From an uncultured Flavobacteriales bacterium (lineage in GTDB: Bacteria > Bacteroidota > Bacteroidia > Flavobacteriales_G > Salibacteraceae): a stretch of 64,000 nt of DNA. A program made the position numbers and the translations under genes. Location: positions 496,001 to 560,000 of the forward strand of contig CAJQLE010000004.1 of NCBI GenBank assembly GCA_905479105.1, given 5' to 3'. This document shows, piece after piece, positions 26,901 through 34,848 of the stretch. Position 1 is the stretch's first letter, and every line of letters starts with the position of its first letter. The notes under the pieces were generated by a model, which saw only the letters and a list, made by a program, of their open reading frames with translations, searched no databases and was not told the DNA's origin.

Positions 26901-29066
26901 ATGAAAAAACTTTTATTTACTGCCTCATTGGCATTGTCCGTTTTTTTCACACAGGCTCAGTACTATTCGCTGTCGTTTATTTCAGCTGGTCAGAATCCTG
27001 GAGGGATCAATACGGAAGATGAGCAGCCTTATGGCTCATTATCAACAACGTATACAGGGTATACGGAAGTATTCACTCCAGGTTCAACGGCCTGGTCTCC
27101 TGTTCAAACACTACCTTTCAGTTTTGAGTTTGATGGAGGTGTTGTGACAGACTATTATATCGCTCCTTCCGGGGTGCTGACTTTTTCATCTAATCTAGGC
27201 ACAGTTCCTTCTTCGTCAAATGCTGCTTTGCCAACTGCAATGATTCCAGACAGCTCGATTTGTGCTTGGGGAATGAATTTATCTGGGGGTAATGACGGTG
27301 TGGTTACTAAGACTTTTGGTACGGCTCCGAATCGTCAGCAATGGATTATTTGGGCATCTGCTTCTGCCGCAGGGATATCTGGTGGATGGACATACTGGGG
27401 TATTGTTTTAGAAGAAACTACAAACAATATTCATGTAGTGGACATGCGTACTTACAATGGAACTACAGCATTGACAGTAGGAGTTCAAATTGATCAGTCA
27501 ACTGCTTTCTCTATTGGTTCATCTGTTAACTCAACAAACAGTGCAACTGGTGGTGGCGTATTTGATGCTTCAGATAACACTTACTATACATTCATTAATG
27601 GGGTGCAACCTCAATTTGATGTGCAAAATGCTTCTATCGATAATAACGTGTTCCATGAAGTAAATACTGCGAATTCAATTGAAGGTACAGTAAGTAACTT
27701 AGGTTCTGCAACTATAACTAGCCTCACTGTAGAGTATACAATTGATGGCGGTTCAGCTGTTTCCGCAAACATTACTGGATTAAACATTGCTTCAGGTACT
27801 AGCGCTTCTTATACTCATCCTACGCCATGGACTCCTTCGGTAACTGCGACTTACGATGTTCAAACTCTTGTAACGGCTGTAAATGGAAATGTAGATGCTA
27901 ACCCATCTGATAATTCAGCTTCTATGGATGTGATTGTTCATCCTACACCGGTTGCAAGAACACCATTGTTAGAAGCGTTCACAAGTTCAACGTGTGCTCC
28001 ATGTACTCCTGGAAATATTAATGTTGGTAATGTATTAGCAGCTTTTCCTGGTGAATACTCTAAGGTAAATTACCAAATGAGCTGGCCAGGTTCAGGAGAT
28101 CCATACTTCACCAATGAGGGAGGTGATCGAAGAACATATTACGGAGTGAATTCAGTTCCAAACATCTTTACTGATGGACTTGACGGAATAAATAGTAATA
28201 GTTATGCTGCAAATATTTTCACTTCAGCACAAAATGTTCCTGCCTTTATCTCAATGGAAGCAGAAGCTACAGTGAATAAGGATGTAGTTTATGAAATTAC
28301 AAATGGTCAATTAGAAGTGGTATCATCCAAGTGGGTTTTGAATTCATCTTCTTGGTTTACTCCAGTTATTGATCTTCCAGGAAACCTTGTCGCACATCAT
28401 GCAATAAATGAGAAACTGACTTTCCTAAATGTTGAAACAAATGGAGAGACTGAATTTGAGCATGTCATGAAGAAAATGATGCCAGATGCATCAGGTGAGA
28501 GCTTAAATGCTGTAACAGCAAACGATACTGTGATGCTTTCTAATTCTCACGATTTTGTTGGAGAGTACAGATTGTCTAATGATGCTGGAGATCCAATCAT
28601 CCATTCTTCAGAGCACTCAATTGAAGAGTTTTCTGATCTAGAGATTGTATTCTGGATTCAGAGTCCTGCAACAGGAGATATTTGGCAATCATATCGTGAA
28701 GATGTAGAGTTAACAGAAGAGACTTCTAACTTGACTGTTCTTGTCGAAAATGGTGATTCAGTATATGTTATTGGAACTGACTCATTTGAAATGACAACTA
28801 CAGGAACTCTAGTGCCTTTATCTGTTGATGAAAGATTTAATAAGTCTTTCAAAGTGTATCCAAATCCAGCGAAGGATGTAGTTTACATCAGTGGAGTAGA
28901 AGGTGTTGCTAACGTGACTGTTTATGATGTTCAAGGAAGAACAGTTAAGCAAGTTTCTACAGATGCTAATACACTTCGAGTTTCAGATCTTAATGCAGGA
29001 ATGTATATGATCAGAATTGAAAACAATGGAGTTGTATCAAGCACTCGTATTTCGGTTACGAAATAA
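26901..29066 (+). CDS. T9SS-exported Omp28-like surface protein, copy 2 with different N-terminal domain
   Basis: 721 residues with signal peptide MKKLLFTASLALSVFFTQAQ. The first 230 residues are unlike copy 1: a distinct beta-rich domain (PFSFEFDGGVVTDYYIAPSGVLTFSS) resembling those found in other T9SS cargo. From NVFHEVNTANSI onward it matches copy 1 closely: sandwich, Omp28-like domain with CAPC in place of CGPC, and the type A sorting domain. So a shared C-terminal part carries two different front domains. ATG at 26901 is clear. Role unknown; probably surface adhesion or binding. Confidence 0.9.
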   Translation: MKKLLFTASLALSVFFTQAQYYSLSFISAGQNPGGINTEDEQPYGSLSTTYTGYTEVFTPGSTAWSPVQTLPFSFEFDGGVVTDYYIAPSGVLTFSSNLGTVPSSSNAALPTAMIPDSSICAWGMNLSGGNDGVVTKTFGTAPNRQQWIIWASASAAGISGGWTYWGIVLEETTNNIHVVDMRTYNGTTALTVGVQIDQSTAFSIGSSVNSTNSATGGGVFDASDNTYYTFINGVQPQFDVQNASIDNNVFHEVNTANSIEGTVSNLGSATITSLTVEYTIDGGSAVSANITGLNIASGTSASYTHPTPWTPSVTATYDVQTLVTAVNGNVDANPSDNSASMDVIVHPTPVARTPLLEAFTSSTCAPCTPGNINVGNVLAAFPGEYSKVNYQMSWPGSGDPYFTNEGGDRRTYYGVNSVPNIFTDGLDGINSNSYAANIFTSAQNVPAFISMEAEATVNKDVVYEITNGQLEVVSSKWVLNSSSWFTPVIDLPGNLVAHHAINEKLTFLNVETNGETEFEHVMKKMMPDASGESLNAVTANDTVMLSNSHDFVGEYRLSNDAGDPIIHSSEHSIEEFSDLEIVFWIQSPATGDIWQSYREDVELTEETSNLTVLVENGDSVYVIGTDSFEMTTTGTLVPLSVDERFNKSFKVYPNPAKDVVYISGVEGVANVTVYDVQGRTVKQVSTDANTLRVSDLNAGMYMIRIENNGVVSSTRISVTK

Positions 29067-29120
29067 GAATTGAAACACTAATCATTGAAGCCCGGATGCG
29101 AAAAGCATTCGGGCTTTTTT
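27651..29120 (+). repeat. Tandem duplication, copy 2
   Basis: Second copy of the unit at 25317-26790, about 2.3 kb downstream, same strand, including the terminator. The upstream parts of the two genes are not similar, so the duplication boundary falls inside the coding sequence at the domain junction. Confidence 0.85.
29088..29120 (+). terminator. Terminator after T9SS gene copy 2, shared with hutI end
   Basis: The same hairpin as at 26757 with one G-U pair (GCATTCGGGCTT). The convergent hutI stop codon (29119-29121, minus strand) falls at the end of its T tract, so the hairpin may slow polymerases from both sides. Confidence 0.9.
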
Positions 29121-30363
29121 ATGCGCTAAACTTTTCTCCGTTGATATATACGGAATCAATATGGTTGTTGCCGAAAGCGTACGGAAGGAAAGATAGAGAC
29201 TTGATCTTGTCTGTGAGAATGAAGTTAGCAAGCTTGCCTTTTGTAATCGAACCACATTCATGCGCAAGTTCAATGGCTGCGGCACCGTTAATGGTCATCG
29301 CATTTAAAGCTTGTTCTGGCGTCATCTTCATTTTAATGCAAGCCAAAGAGAAAACAAAGTTCATATTGCCACTTGGAGTAGACCCCGGATTGAAATCGGT
29401 AGCGAGGGCTACAGGAATGTCATTATCCATAAGGTCCTTAGCTGGGGTGTATGGAATCTCCAAGAAGAAAGAACAGCTTGGTAAAGCCACAGCAATCGTT
29501 GAAGAAGACTTTAAACAAGTGATATCTGCTTCATTGATTAACTCAAGGTGATCTACACTGATCGCATTGTTCTTTACGCTGGTCTCAATCCCACCAATGA
29601 TATTAAACTGGTTTACATGAACCTTAGGCTTTAAACCATAATTCGCTCCAGCCTTTAAAATGCGGTCGGTTTGCTCAACATTAAAATAGCCTTCTTCGCA
29701 AAACACATCAATGTATTCGGCAAGATTATCCTCTGCCATTTTCGGGATCATCTTTTCGATGATCTCATTGACATAATCGTCCTTCCGATGCGCATAACCT
29801 TCAGGAAAAGCATGTGCGCCAAGAAATGTGGATTTGATTGGAATGGGAGAAACTTCTTTAAGTCGCTTGATGACACGAAGCATTTTTAACTCAGCCTTTA
29901 GGTTTAATCCATAACCAGATTTTATTTCAATCGCGCCAGTTCCTTGATAGATCACGTCATTTAATCTCAGTAATGCAGCATCATACAAATCATCTTCAGA
30001 TAACTCATTGAGTTTTTTAGCAGAATTGAGAATACCTCCACCTCGATTGGCTATCTCTTGATAAGTCATGCCATTGATTCTATCCTCAAATTCTTGATTT
30101 CTCCAATCAGCAAAAACCAAGTGAGTGTGACTATCGACCCAAGTAGGTAATATGTATTTACCAGACACGTCCGAAACTTCATAGTCATTGAAATGATCTT
30201 TATTAAAATCACTCATTGGTCCCATGTCTTCAATCCTGCCATTTCTAACGCTCATCCATGCGTTTTCTATGCTCGGAAGGTTCTTCATATCTTTTCCTTT
30301 AACCACTAGGCATTCTTCGCTTCGGGTTTGCAACAAGGATTTAATATTGATGAATACTTTCAT
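29119..30363 (-). CDS. hutI: Imidazolonepropionase
   Basis: 414 residues, amidohydrolase superfamily. It opens the imidazolone ring in histidine degradation to give formimino-glutamate, the substrate of the ftcD product. Metal ligands H79 and H81 are visible in WVDSHTHLVF, then LGAHAFPEGYAH, and a later ATDFNPGS segment. ATG 30363 gives the family N-terminus. It ends inside the terminator of the convergent T9SS gene. It is on the same strand as ftcD, so the two may once have been adjacent. Confidence 0.95.
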   Translation of the reverse strand: MKVFINIKSLLQTRSEECLVVKGKDMKNLPSIENAWMSVRNGRIEDMGPMSDFNKDHFNDYEVSDVSGKYILPTWVDSHTHLVFADWRNQEFEDRINGMTYQEIANRGGGILNSAKKLNELSEDDLYDAALLRLNDVIYQGTGAIEIKSGYGLNLKAELKMLRVIKRLKEVSPIPIKSTFLGAHAFPEGYAHRKDDYVNEIIEKMIPKMAEDNLAEYIDVFCEEGYFNVEQTDRILKAGANYGLKPKVHVNQFNIIGGIETSVKNNAISVDHLELINEADITCLKSSSTIAVALPSCSFFLEIPYTPAKDLMDNDIPVALATDFNPGSTPSGNMNFVFSLACIKMKMTPEQALNAMTINGAAAIELAHECGSITKGKLANFILTDKIKSLSFLPYAFGNNHIDSVYINGEKFSA

Positions 30364-30483
30364 TTCTACTCTTATGTTTCTTTGGCAATATTATTCAAAT
30401 GCAAAGGATCAAACTGAACATTTGGTGGCAATCTTATCTTTATCCTCGCAGAGAAAGTTTCTTTGTAACCAATAGATGAACGA

Positions 30484-31551
30484 ATGGCTGGCAATAGTAT
30501 AGGACAATTATTCAGATTAACCACATTTGGTGAGAGTCATGGACCTGCTATAGGCGGAATAATTGATGGATGCCCTCCTGGATTGGAAATTGACATCCAA
30601 AGGATTCAATCCGAATTGGACAGAAGAAAACCAGGGCAGTCTCACATTACTACTCAAAGAAAAGAATCTGATACCGTAAGAATCCTCTCTGGAATTTTTG
30701 AAGGAAAAACACTCGGGAGCCCAATTGGGTTTACGATCGATAATAGTGATGCTAAATCCAAAGATTACGATCATTTAAAGGATGTGTACCGTCCTTCTCA
30801 TGCTGACTTTACATACGATGCCAAATATGGTATCCGCGATCATCGTGGTGGTGGAAGGTCTTCTGCTAGAGAAACTGCTTGCCGAGTAGTTGCAGGAGCT
30901 ATTGCTCGTCAGTTTTTGGAGAAGACAGGTGTTGATGTTTGGGCCTACGTATCTTCAGTAGGTGAGATAGAATTAGAAAATCAATATCAAAACGTAGATC
31001 GATCGATGATTGAGAAGTCGATCGTTCGCTGTCCTGATCAAGATACATCTGCAAGAATGATCACTTTCATAGAAGACATTCGCAAACTCGGAGATACTGT
31101 CGGTGGCACTGTCTTTTGTGTCATTCAAGGTCTGCCGGCAGGCATTGGCGAACCTGTATTTGATAAACTCAATGCCGATTTGGCAAAAGCATTGGTAAGC
31201 ATCAATGCAGTAAAAGCATTTGAGCTTGGAAGTGGAGTTTCTGCATCGAAGATGCTGGGTTCAGAACATAACGACCAAATAACTTCATTAGGTAAAACCC
31301 TCACCAATAACTCAGGAGGAATTCAGGGAGGTATATCCAATGGAGAGGATATTACGATGCGTGTAACGTTTAAGCCTGTTGCAACAATAATGAGAGATCA
31401 AGATTCTGTAAACGCTAAAGGTGAGACTGCAATCGCCTCAGGAAAGGGCAGACACGACCCTTGTGTGGTTCCTAGAGCAGTTCCTATTGTTGAAGCAATG
31501 TGTTTATTAACAATTGCCGATCATTATTTACGTCAGAAGGCCATTGGTTGA
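30484..31551 (+). CDS. aroC: Chorismate synthase
   Basis: 355 residues. It makes chorismate from EPSP using reduced FMN, the last step of the shikimate pathway (aroE is also in this window at 53756). Family signatures are intact: [12 protein letters not shown] near the N-terminus, RIGHT-length [24 protein letters not shown] and the C-terminal [18 protein letters not shown]. The start is ATG 30484. Confidence 0.97.
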   Translation: MAGNSIGQLFRLTTFGESHGPAIGGIIDGCPPGLEIDIQRIQSELDRRKPGQSHITTQRKESDTVRILSGIFEGKTLGSPIGFTIDNSDAKSKDYDHLKDVYRPSHADFTYDAKYGIRDHRGGGRSSARETACRVVAGAIARQFLEKTGVDVWAYVSSVGEIELENQYQNVDRSMIEKSIVRCPDQDTSARMITFIEDIRKLGDTVGGTVFCVIQGLPAGIGEPVFDKLNADLAKALVSINAVKAFELGSGVSASKMLGSEHNDQITSLGKTLTNNSGGIQGGISNGEDITMRVTFKPVATIMRDQDSVNAKGETAIASGKGRHDPCVVPRAVPIVEAMCLLTIADHYLRQKAIG

Positions 31552-31580
31552 ATAGCGCACGCTCGTAAATTCGAGTCATT

Positions 31581-33662
31581 GTGAGGAGTCTCAATTTTAC
31601 ATTCGTTTTTCTTTTAATATCTGTGCTTACATCAGCGCAGCAGGGAGTTAGTACGAGTAGTTTTCGCATTGAGGCATTGGAAGAGTGCCGTGGTTCTGAG
31701 GAGAAAAAAGCACTGAAATACCTTGAGGAAGCCAACGATCGAAAGAATTCCAAAGATGAGAGAGTAGAAGCTCTGAGGAAAGCGATTGAGGAAGATCCTG
31801 ATTGCGCGGAAGCACACTATATGCTCGGGCTGGAACTTCTTAGAACAGCTATTTCCCGTGGAGCGTCCTTCAAGTCGGCAGAAACTGAACTGAAGGAAGT
31901 GGTTAGGATTTGTCCAGACTACCATTTTGAACCCTACTATTATCTCGGCTCTATTGCTTTGGGACGGAAAGCCTATAAAGAGGCATTGGATTATTACAAT
32001 AAGTATTACAAACTCAGCGCGTCCTCTTCTGATCCTTTAGATGATGAGAGAGAAGAACTTATAAAATTGGATTATGAATACGCCAAGTTCTTCAAAGAAG
32101 TTTATGATAACCCGGTTCCTTTTCAGCCGAGTCGAGTATCAGGTGTTTGCACAGATGAAGATGAATTTTTACCCCTTATTTCTCCTGATAACGAAAAGAT
32201 GCTTCTTACCAGGAGATACTCCATAAAGTCTGAAGTGAAAGCGAGTTTAAGAAGTGAAGACGCTCAGGTAACTGAAAAATTTGTCCAAGCGAAACGATTG
32301 CACGATGAAAATTTCGAAGAAGGTGATCCGTTTCCATCACCCTTTAATTTGAGCGATGCATTTAGGTATGGAGGCGCTACTATGACGATCGACAATAAAC
32401 ATGTTTACCTGACTATCTGCAAGCCAGCTAGCATGGGATATACCAATTGTGATATTTACACTGCGACTTTGAAGTATGGTGAGGATCCCAAATCAGGAAT
32501 GAGTGGATATTATTGGTCCGATTTAGAAAATTTGGGAGCTAATGTTAATACCGAAAATGGATTTGAGTCTCAGCCCAGTGTGTCAGCAGATGGCAATACA
32601 CTTTATTTCACGAGTGATCGAGGAGATAATGCAGGCTTAGAAATTTATTTCACGAAAAAGAATGAAAATGGAGTTTGGATGCAGGCTGAAAATATTGGTC
32701 CTCCAATTAACACACCTTATAATGACAAGACTCCTTTTATGCACTCTGATTCGCGCACATTATACTTTGCCTCCGATGGTCATTTAGGTTTGGGAGGCCT
32801 TGATGTTTTTTACACAAAGCAAAAAGAGGATGGTTCATGGGAAAAGCCTGTTAACCTTGGTCATCCAATCAATTCTGAATTTGATGAACAAGCGTTTGCC
32901 GTGTCAACGGATGGTTTAAAGGTCTATTACTCCGCTAAGGACAGAAAGAACCCTCAAAGTATTGATATATGGAGTTTTGAATTATACAAAGAAGCCCGAC
33001 CAGATAAAGTAGTGTTCGTAAAAGGTAAGTTGACGAATGAAGGTGGAGGTCCAGCCCAGAATGCAAAAGTTGAGCTTAAAACGATGGACTCCAAAAAAAT
33101 CACCAAGGTGGATGTCAATAATGATGACGGTTCGTATGCCGCGGTAATTGTAGTAAAAGAACAAGAAGCCGTGGTCATGAATGTTAAAGGCGATGACATT
33201 GCATTTCAGTCAAAGCTGATTGAAACGGAACCAAAGGGGGAGAAGAAGCAGCGAACGAATGACGAAGAAGTAGATGCTTTTAAGGAAATTGATTTTGATG
33301 TTGCTGAAGTAAAAGAGGGTGGGGTTTATAAACTCAACGACATTTACTACCAGACAAATGCTTCAGAAATTTCAGAAAAGTCAAAATATGTTCTTGCTGA
33401 GTTTGCCGAGTATTTGCTTGAAAATGAAAATATGCGGATTGCTATTCATGGGCATACAGATGACGTGGGAAAGGCGGAAGACAACTTAGCGCTGTCCTCA
33501 GATCGTGCCTTTTCAGTGAAGCAGTTTATAGAATCATTCGGTGTGCAAGGCAACAGATTGGAGTATCAAGGATTTGGAGAAAGTGTGCCTTTTTCGTCCA
33601 ACGAAACGGAGGAGGGTCGGGCATTGAACCGAAGAACAGAGTTTCTTATTCTGAATAAGTAG
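31581..33662 (+). CDS. PorE-like TPR / PD40 beta-propeller / OmpA-domain protein
   Basis: 693 residues from GTG 31581, with signal peptide MRSLNFTFVFLLISVLTSAQ. Domain order: TPR-like helices (about 35-160), a PD40/WD40-like propeller (about 187-470; repeats such as NTLYFTSDRGDNAGLEIYFT and RTLYFASDGHLGLGGLDVFY), a carboxypeptidase-regulatory-like sandwich (about 476-550), and an OmpA peptidoglycan-binding domain (about 586-693; HGHTDDVGKAEDNLALS). This is the order described for PorE, which links T9SS to peptidoglycan. Unlike PorE there is no lipobox Cys, so it may be a paralogue. Location: periplasm or outer membrane. Confidence 0.85.
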   Translation: MRSLNFTFVFLLISVLTSAQQGVSTSSFRIEALEECRGSEEKKALKYLEEANDRKNSKDERVEALRKAIEEDPDCAEAHYMLGLELLRTAISRGASFKSAETELKEVVRICPDYHFEPYYYLGSIALGRKAYKEALDYYNKYYKLSASSSDPLDDEREELIKLDYEYAKFFKEVYDNPVPFQPSRVSGVCTDEDEFLPLISPDNEKMLLTRRYSIKSEVKASLRSEDAQVTEKFVQAKRLHDENFEEGDPFPSPFNLSDAFRYGGATMTIDNKHVYLTICKPASMGYTNCDIYTATLKYGEDPKSGMSGYYWSDLENLGANVNTENGFESQPSVSADGNTLYFTSDRGDNAGLEIYFTKKNENGVWMQAENIGPPINTPYNDKTPFMHSDSRTLYFASDGHLGLGGLDVFYTKQKEDGSWEKPVNLGHPINSEFDEQAFAVSTDGLKVYYSAKDRKNPQSIDIWSFELYKEARPDKVVFVKGKLTNEGGGPAQNAKVELKTMDSKKITKVDVNNDDGSYAAVIVVKEQEAVVMNVKGDDIAFQSKLIETEPKGEKKQRTNDEEVDAFKEIDFDVAEVKEGGVYKLNDIYYQTNASEISEKSKYVLAEFAEYLLENENMRIAIHGHTDDVGKAEDNLALSSDRAFSVKQFIESFGVQGNRLEYQGFGESVPFSSNETEEGRALNRRTEFLILNK

Positions 33663-33667
33663 AGAAA

Positions 33668-33699
33668 AAAAAACCTTGTCATTATTACAAAGGTTTTTT
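33668..33699 (+). terminator. Terminator of the OmpA-domain gene
   Basis: AAAACCTTGT pairs with ACAAAGGTTTT with one bulged base, followed by six T, starting 6 bp after the stop. Confidence 0.8.
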
Positions 33700-33702
33700 G
33701 AG

Positions 33703-33719
33703 GCGGAGAGTGAGAGATT
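33703..33719. repeat. 17-bp copy of the tRNA-Ser 3' end
   Basis: GCGGAGAGTGAGAGATT is identical to 33875-33891, which covers the 3' acceptor strand and part of the T arm of tRNA-Ser. The two copies are 172 bp apart in the same orientation. No integrase gene lies nearby. Confidence 0.8.
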
Positions 33720-33784
33720 ACTTTGGGATCTCTTGTTGGGGGAGGTTCAGAGCTTACAAATCCTTACTTCGCTTCGCTCATCAT

Positions 33785-33843
33785 GGGATTTTTATTATCA
33801 CCCAAGCTCAAGCAAGCTTGGCTTAGGCTCAAAAAAAAATCCC
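33785..33843. repeat. Nested inverted repeats beside tRNA-Ser
   Basis: An outer 9-bp arm pair, GGGATTTTT (33785-33793) with AAAAATCCC (33835-33843), encloses a 7-bp pair CCAAGCT (33802-33808) with AGCTTGG (33815-33821). The AAAAATCCC arm is also part of the tRNA terminator hairpin, so the two structures exclude one another. Confidence 0.6.
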
Positions 33844-33868
33844 ACACTTTACAAGTGAAGGATTTTTA
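33831..33868 (-). terminator. Terminator of tRNA-Ser
   Basis: On the minus strand AAAATCC TT CACTT pairs with AAGTG TG GGATTTT, then a T run. It lies just past the tRNA 3' end. Confidence 0.75.
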
Positions 33869-33875
33869 AGCTCTG

Positions 33876-33960
33876 CGGAGAGTGAGAGATTCGAACTCTC
33901 GGTACCTTGCGGCACGCTAGTTTTCAAGACTAGTGCATTCGACCACTCTGCCAACTCTCC
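33876..33960 (-). tRNA. tRNA-Ser (UGA anticodon)
   Basis: The minus strand folds as a class II tRNA: acceptor GGAGAGT/ACTCTCC with discriminator G, D arm GGCAGAGTGGTCGAATGC, anticodon stem CTAGT/ACTAG with loop CTTGAAA (anticodon TGA), a long variable arm (CGTGCCGCAAGGTACC) and T arm with GTTCGAATC. CCA is not encoded. The long variable arm and anticodon agree on serine. Confidence 0.95.
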
Positions 33961-34372
33961 GCTGCAAAAGTAAAAATGTATTGGATTTCCAATCAATATC
34001 CATAAAGATTAGTTGTTGAAGGGGTTTAAGCGATTGATATACAAGGATTAAAAATCGAATTTAGAGCAATTGACAGCTCGATTTAGATTGATTTTTTTAT
34101 CTAAAATGATGCGTTCAACCTTTTAAAAAAGTGTTTTTCATGTTTATGAGGTTTTGATTTGATCATAAAACATGATCACGCTTCTTTTTGCCTCGCTCTT
34201 TGACTACTCTGGTCAAACATTTATTTTGTTTATCTTTAAATCCGTTGATTTAGAGGTGCACGAAATGTTCTTAATTCGCTGGTAAACAGAGTATTTACAA
34301 TGAATTACAGCTTGTTAGCATAGCCCTGTTTAAAAAGTTGGTTTATAAGCACTTCTTTACAAGAAAGATGCT
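33961..34372. other. AT-rich intergenic region without a gene
   Basis: No coding frame is convincing. It contains two inverted repeats: CATGTTTATGA (34139-34149) with TCATAAAACATG (34163-34174, one bulge), and TTTGAC (34199-34204) with GTCAAA (34212-34217). In many Bacteroidota rpmB (L28) precedes rpmG here, but no L28-like sequence was found. The repeats could be operators or attenuator elements for the ribosomal-protein operon. Confidence 0.6.
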
Positions 34373-34380
34373 TATTTTTG
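34373..34380 (+). promoter_or_regulatory. -7 promoter element for rpmG operon
   Basis: TATTTTTG matches TAnnTTTG and lies 29 bp before the rpmG ATG. The longer frame through it (from 34338) is therefore unlikely to be translated. Confidence 0.45.
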
Positions 34381-34409
34381 CGCCCCTATTTTACAAAGAC
34401 AAGGTAATC

Positions 34410-34592
34410 ATGGCAAAGAAAGGAAGCAGAGTTCAGGTAATTCTAGAGTGCACAGAGCACAAGGAGAGTGGTAAGCCAGGAACTTCTCGTTACATAACTA
34501 CGAAGAACAGAAAGAACACTCCAGATAGGATTGAGGTTAGGAAGTATAACCCAATTCTACGTAAAGTGACTCTTCACAAAGAGATCAAGTAA
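34410..34592 (+). CDS. rpmG: 50S ribosomal protein L33
   Basis: 60 residues from ATG 34410: [18 protein letters not shown], standard L33. The single cysteine (ILECTEH) means it is the zinc-free type, lacking the paired CxxC motifs. First gene of a run with the DUF4295 gene, ftsY and rimO. The 72 bp of open frame upstream contain the promoter and are not part of the protein. Confidence 0.96.
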   Translation: MAKKGSRVQVILECTEHKESGKPGTSRYITTKNRKNTPDRIEVRKYNPILRKVTLHKEIK

Positions 34593-34612
34593 AACCATTA
34601 AAGCATTGAGCC

Positions 34613-34768
34613 ATGGCTAAGAAAACAGTAGCAGGATTAAGAAAACAAGGAGCAAAGGATTATACCAAAGTAATTAAGATGGTAAAATCAGAGAAGACGG
34701 GCAATTACAGCCTTCGTCAAGAAGTTATGCCAAAGGACTTGGTTGATGATTTCTTGAAGTCAAAATAA
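34613..34768 (+). CDS. DUF4295 protein, small basic, ribosome-linked by context
   Basis: 51 residues (MAKKTVAGLRKQGAKDYTKV... ending DDFLKSK), starting 20 bp after rpmG. It is lysine-rich and belongs to DUF4295, a short family found in Bacteroidota between L33 and FtsY. The charge, size and position suggest a lineage-specific ribosomal or ribosome-associated protein; that is inference. It is intact. Confidence 0.93.
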   Translation: MAKKTVAGLRKQGAKDYTKVIKMVKSEKTGNYSLRQEVMPKDLVDDFLKSK

Positions 34769-34848
34769 TTGTTCCTCAATGATATTTTGAAAGCTTCTTT
34801 CTTCTTTAGAAAGAGGCTTTCTTTGTTTAAACCAAAGCAGCAATAACA

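Noticed and set aside
26753-27022. 89-residue frame between the tandem T9SS genes
   Set aside because: It reads through the terminator hairpin and into the next signal peptide in another frame.
29096-29551. 151-residue plus-strand frame over the hutI end
   Set aside because: Starts in the terminator and is antisense to hutI.
33676-33858. 60-residue frame across the tRNA-end repeat
   Set aside because: It runs through terminators, repeats and hairpins; low-complexity sequence, not a protein.
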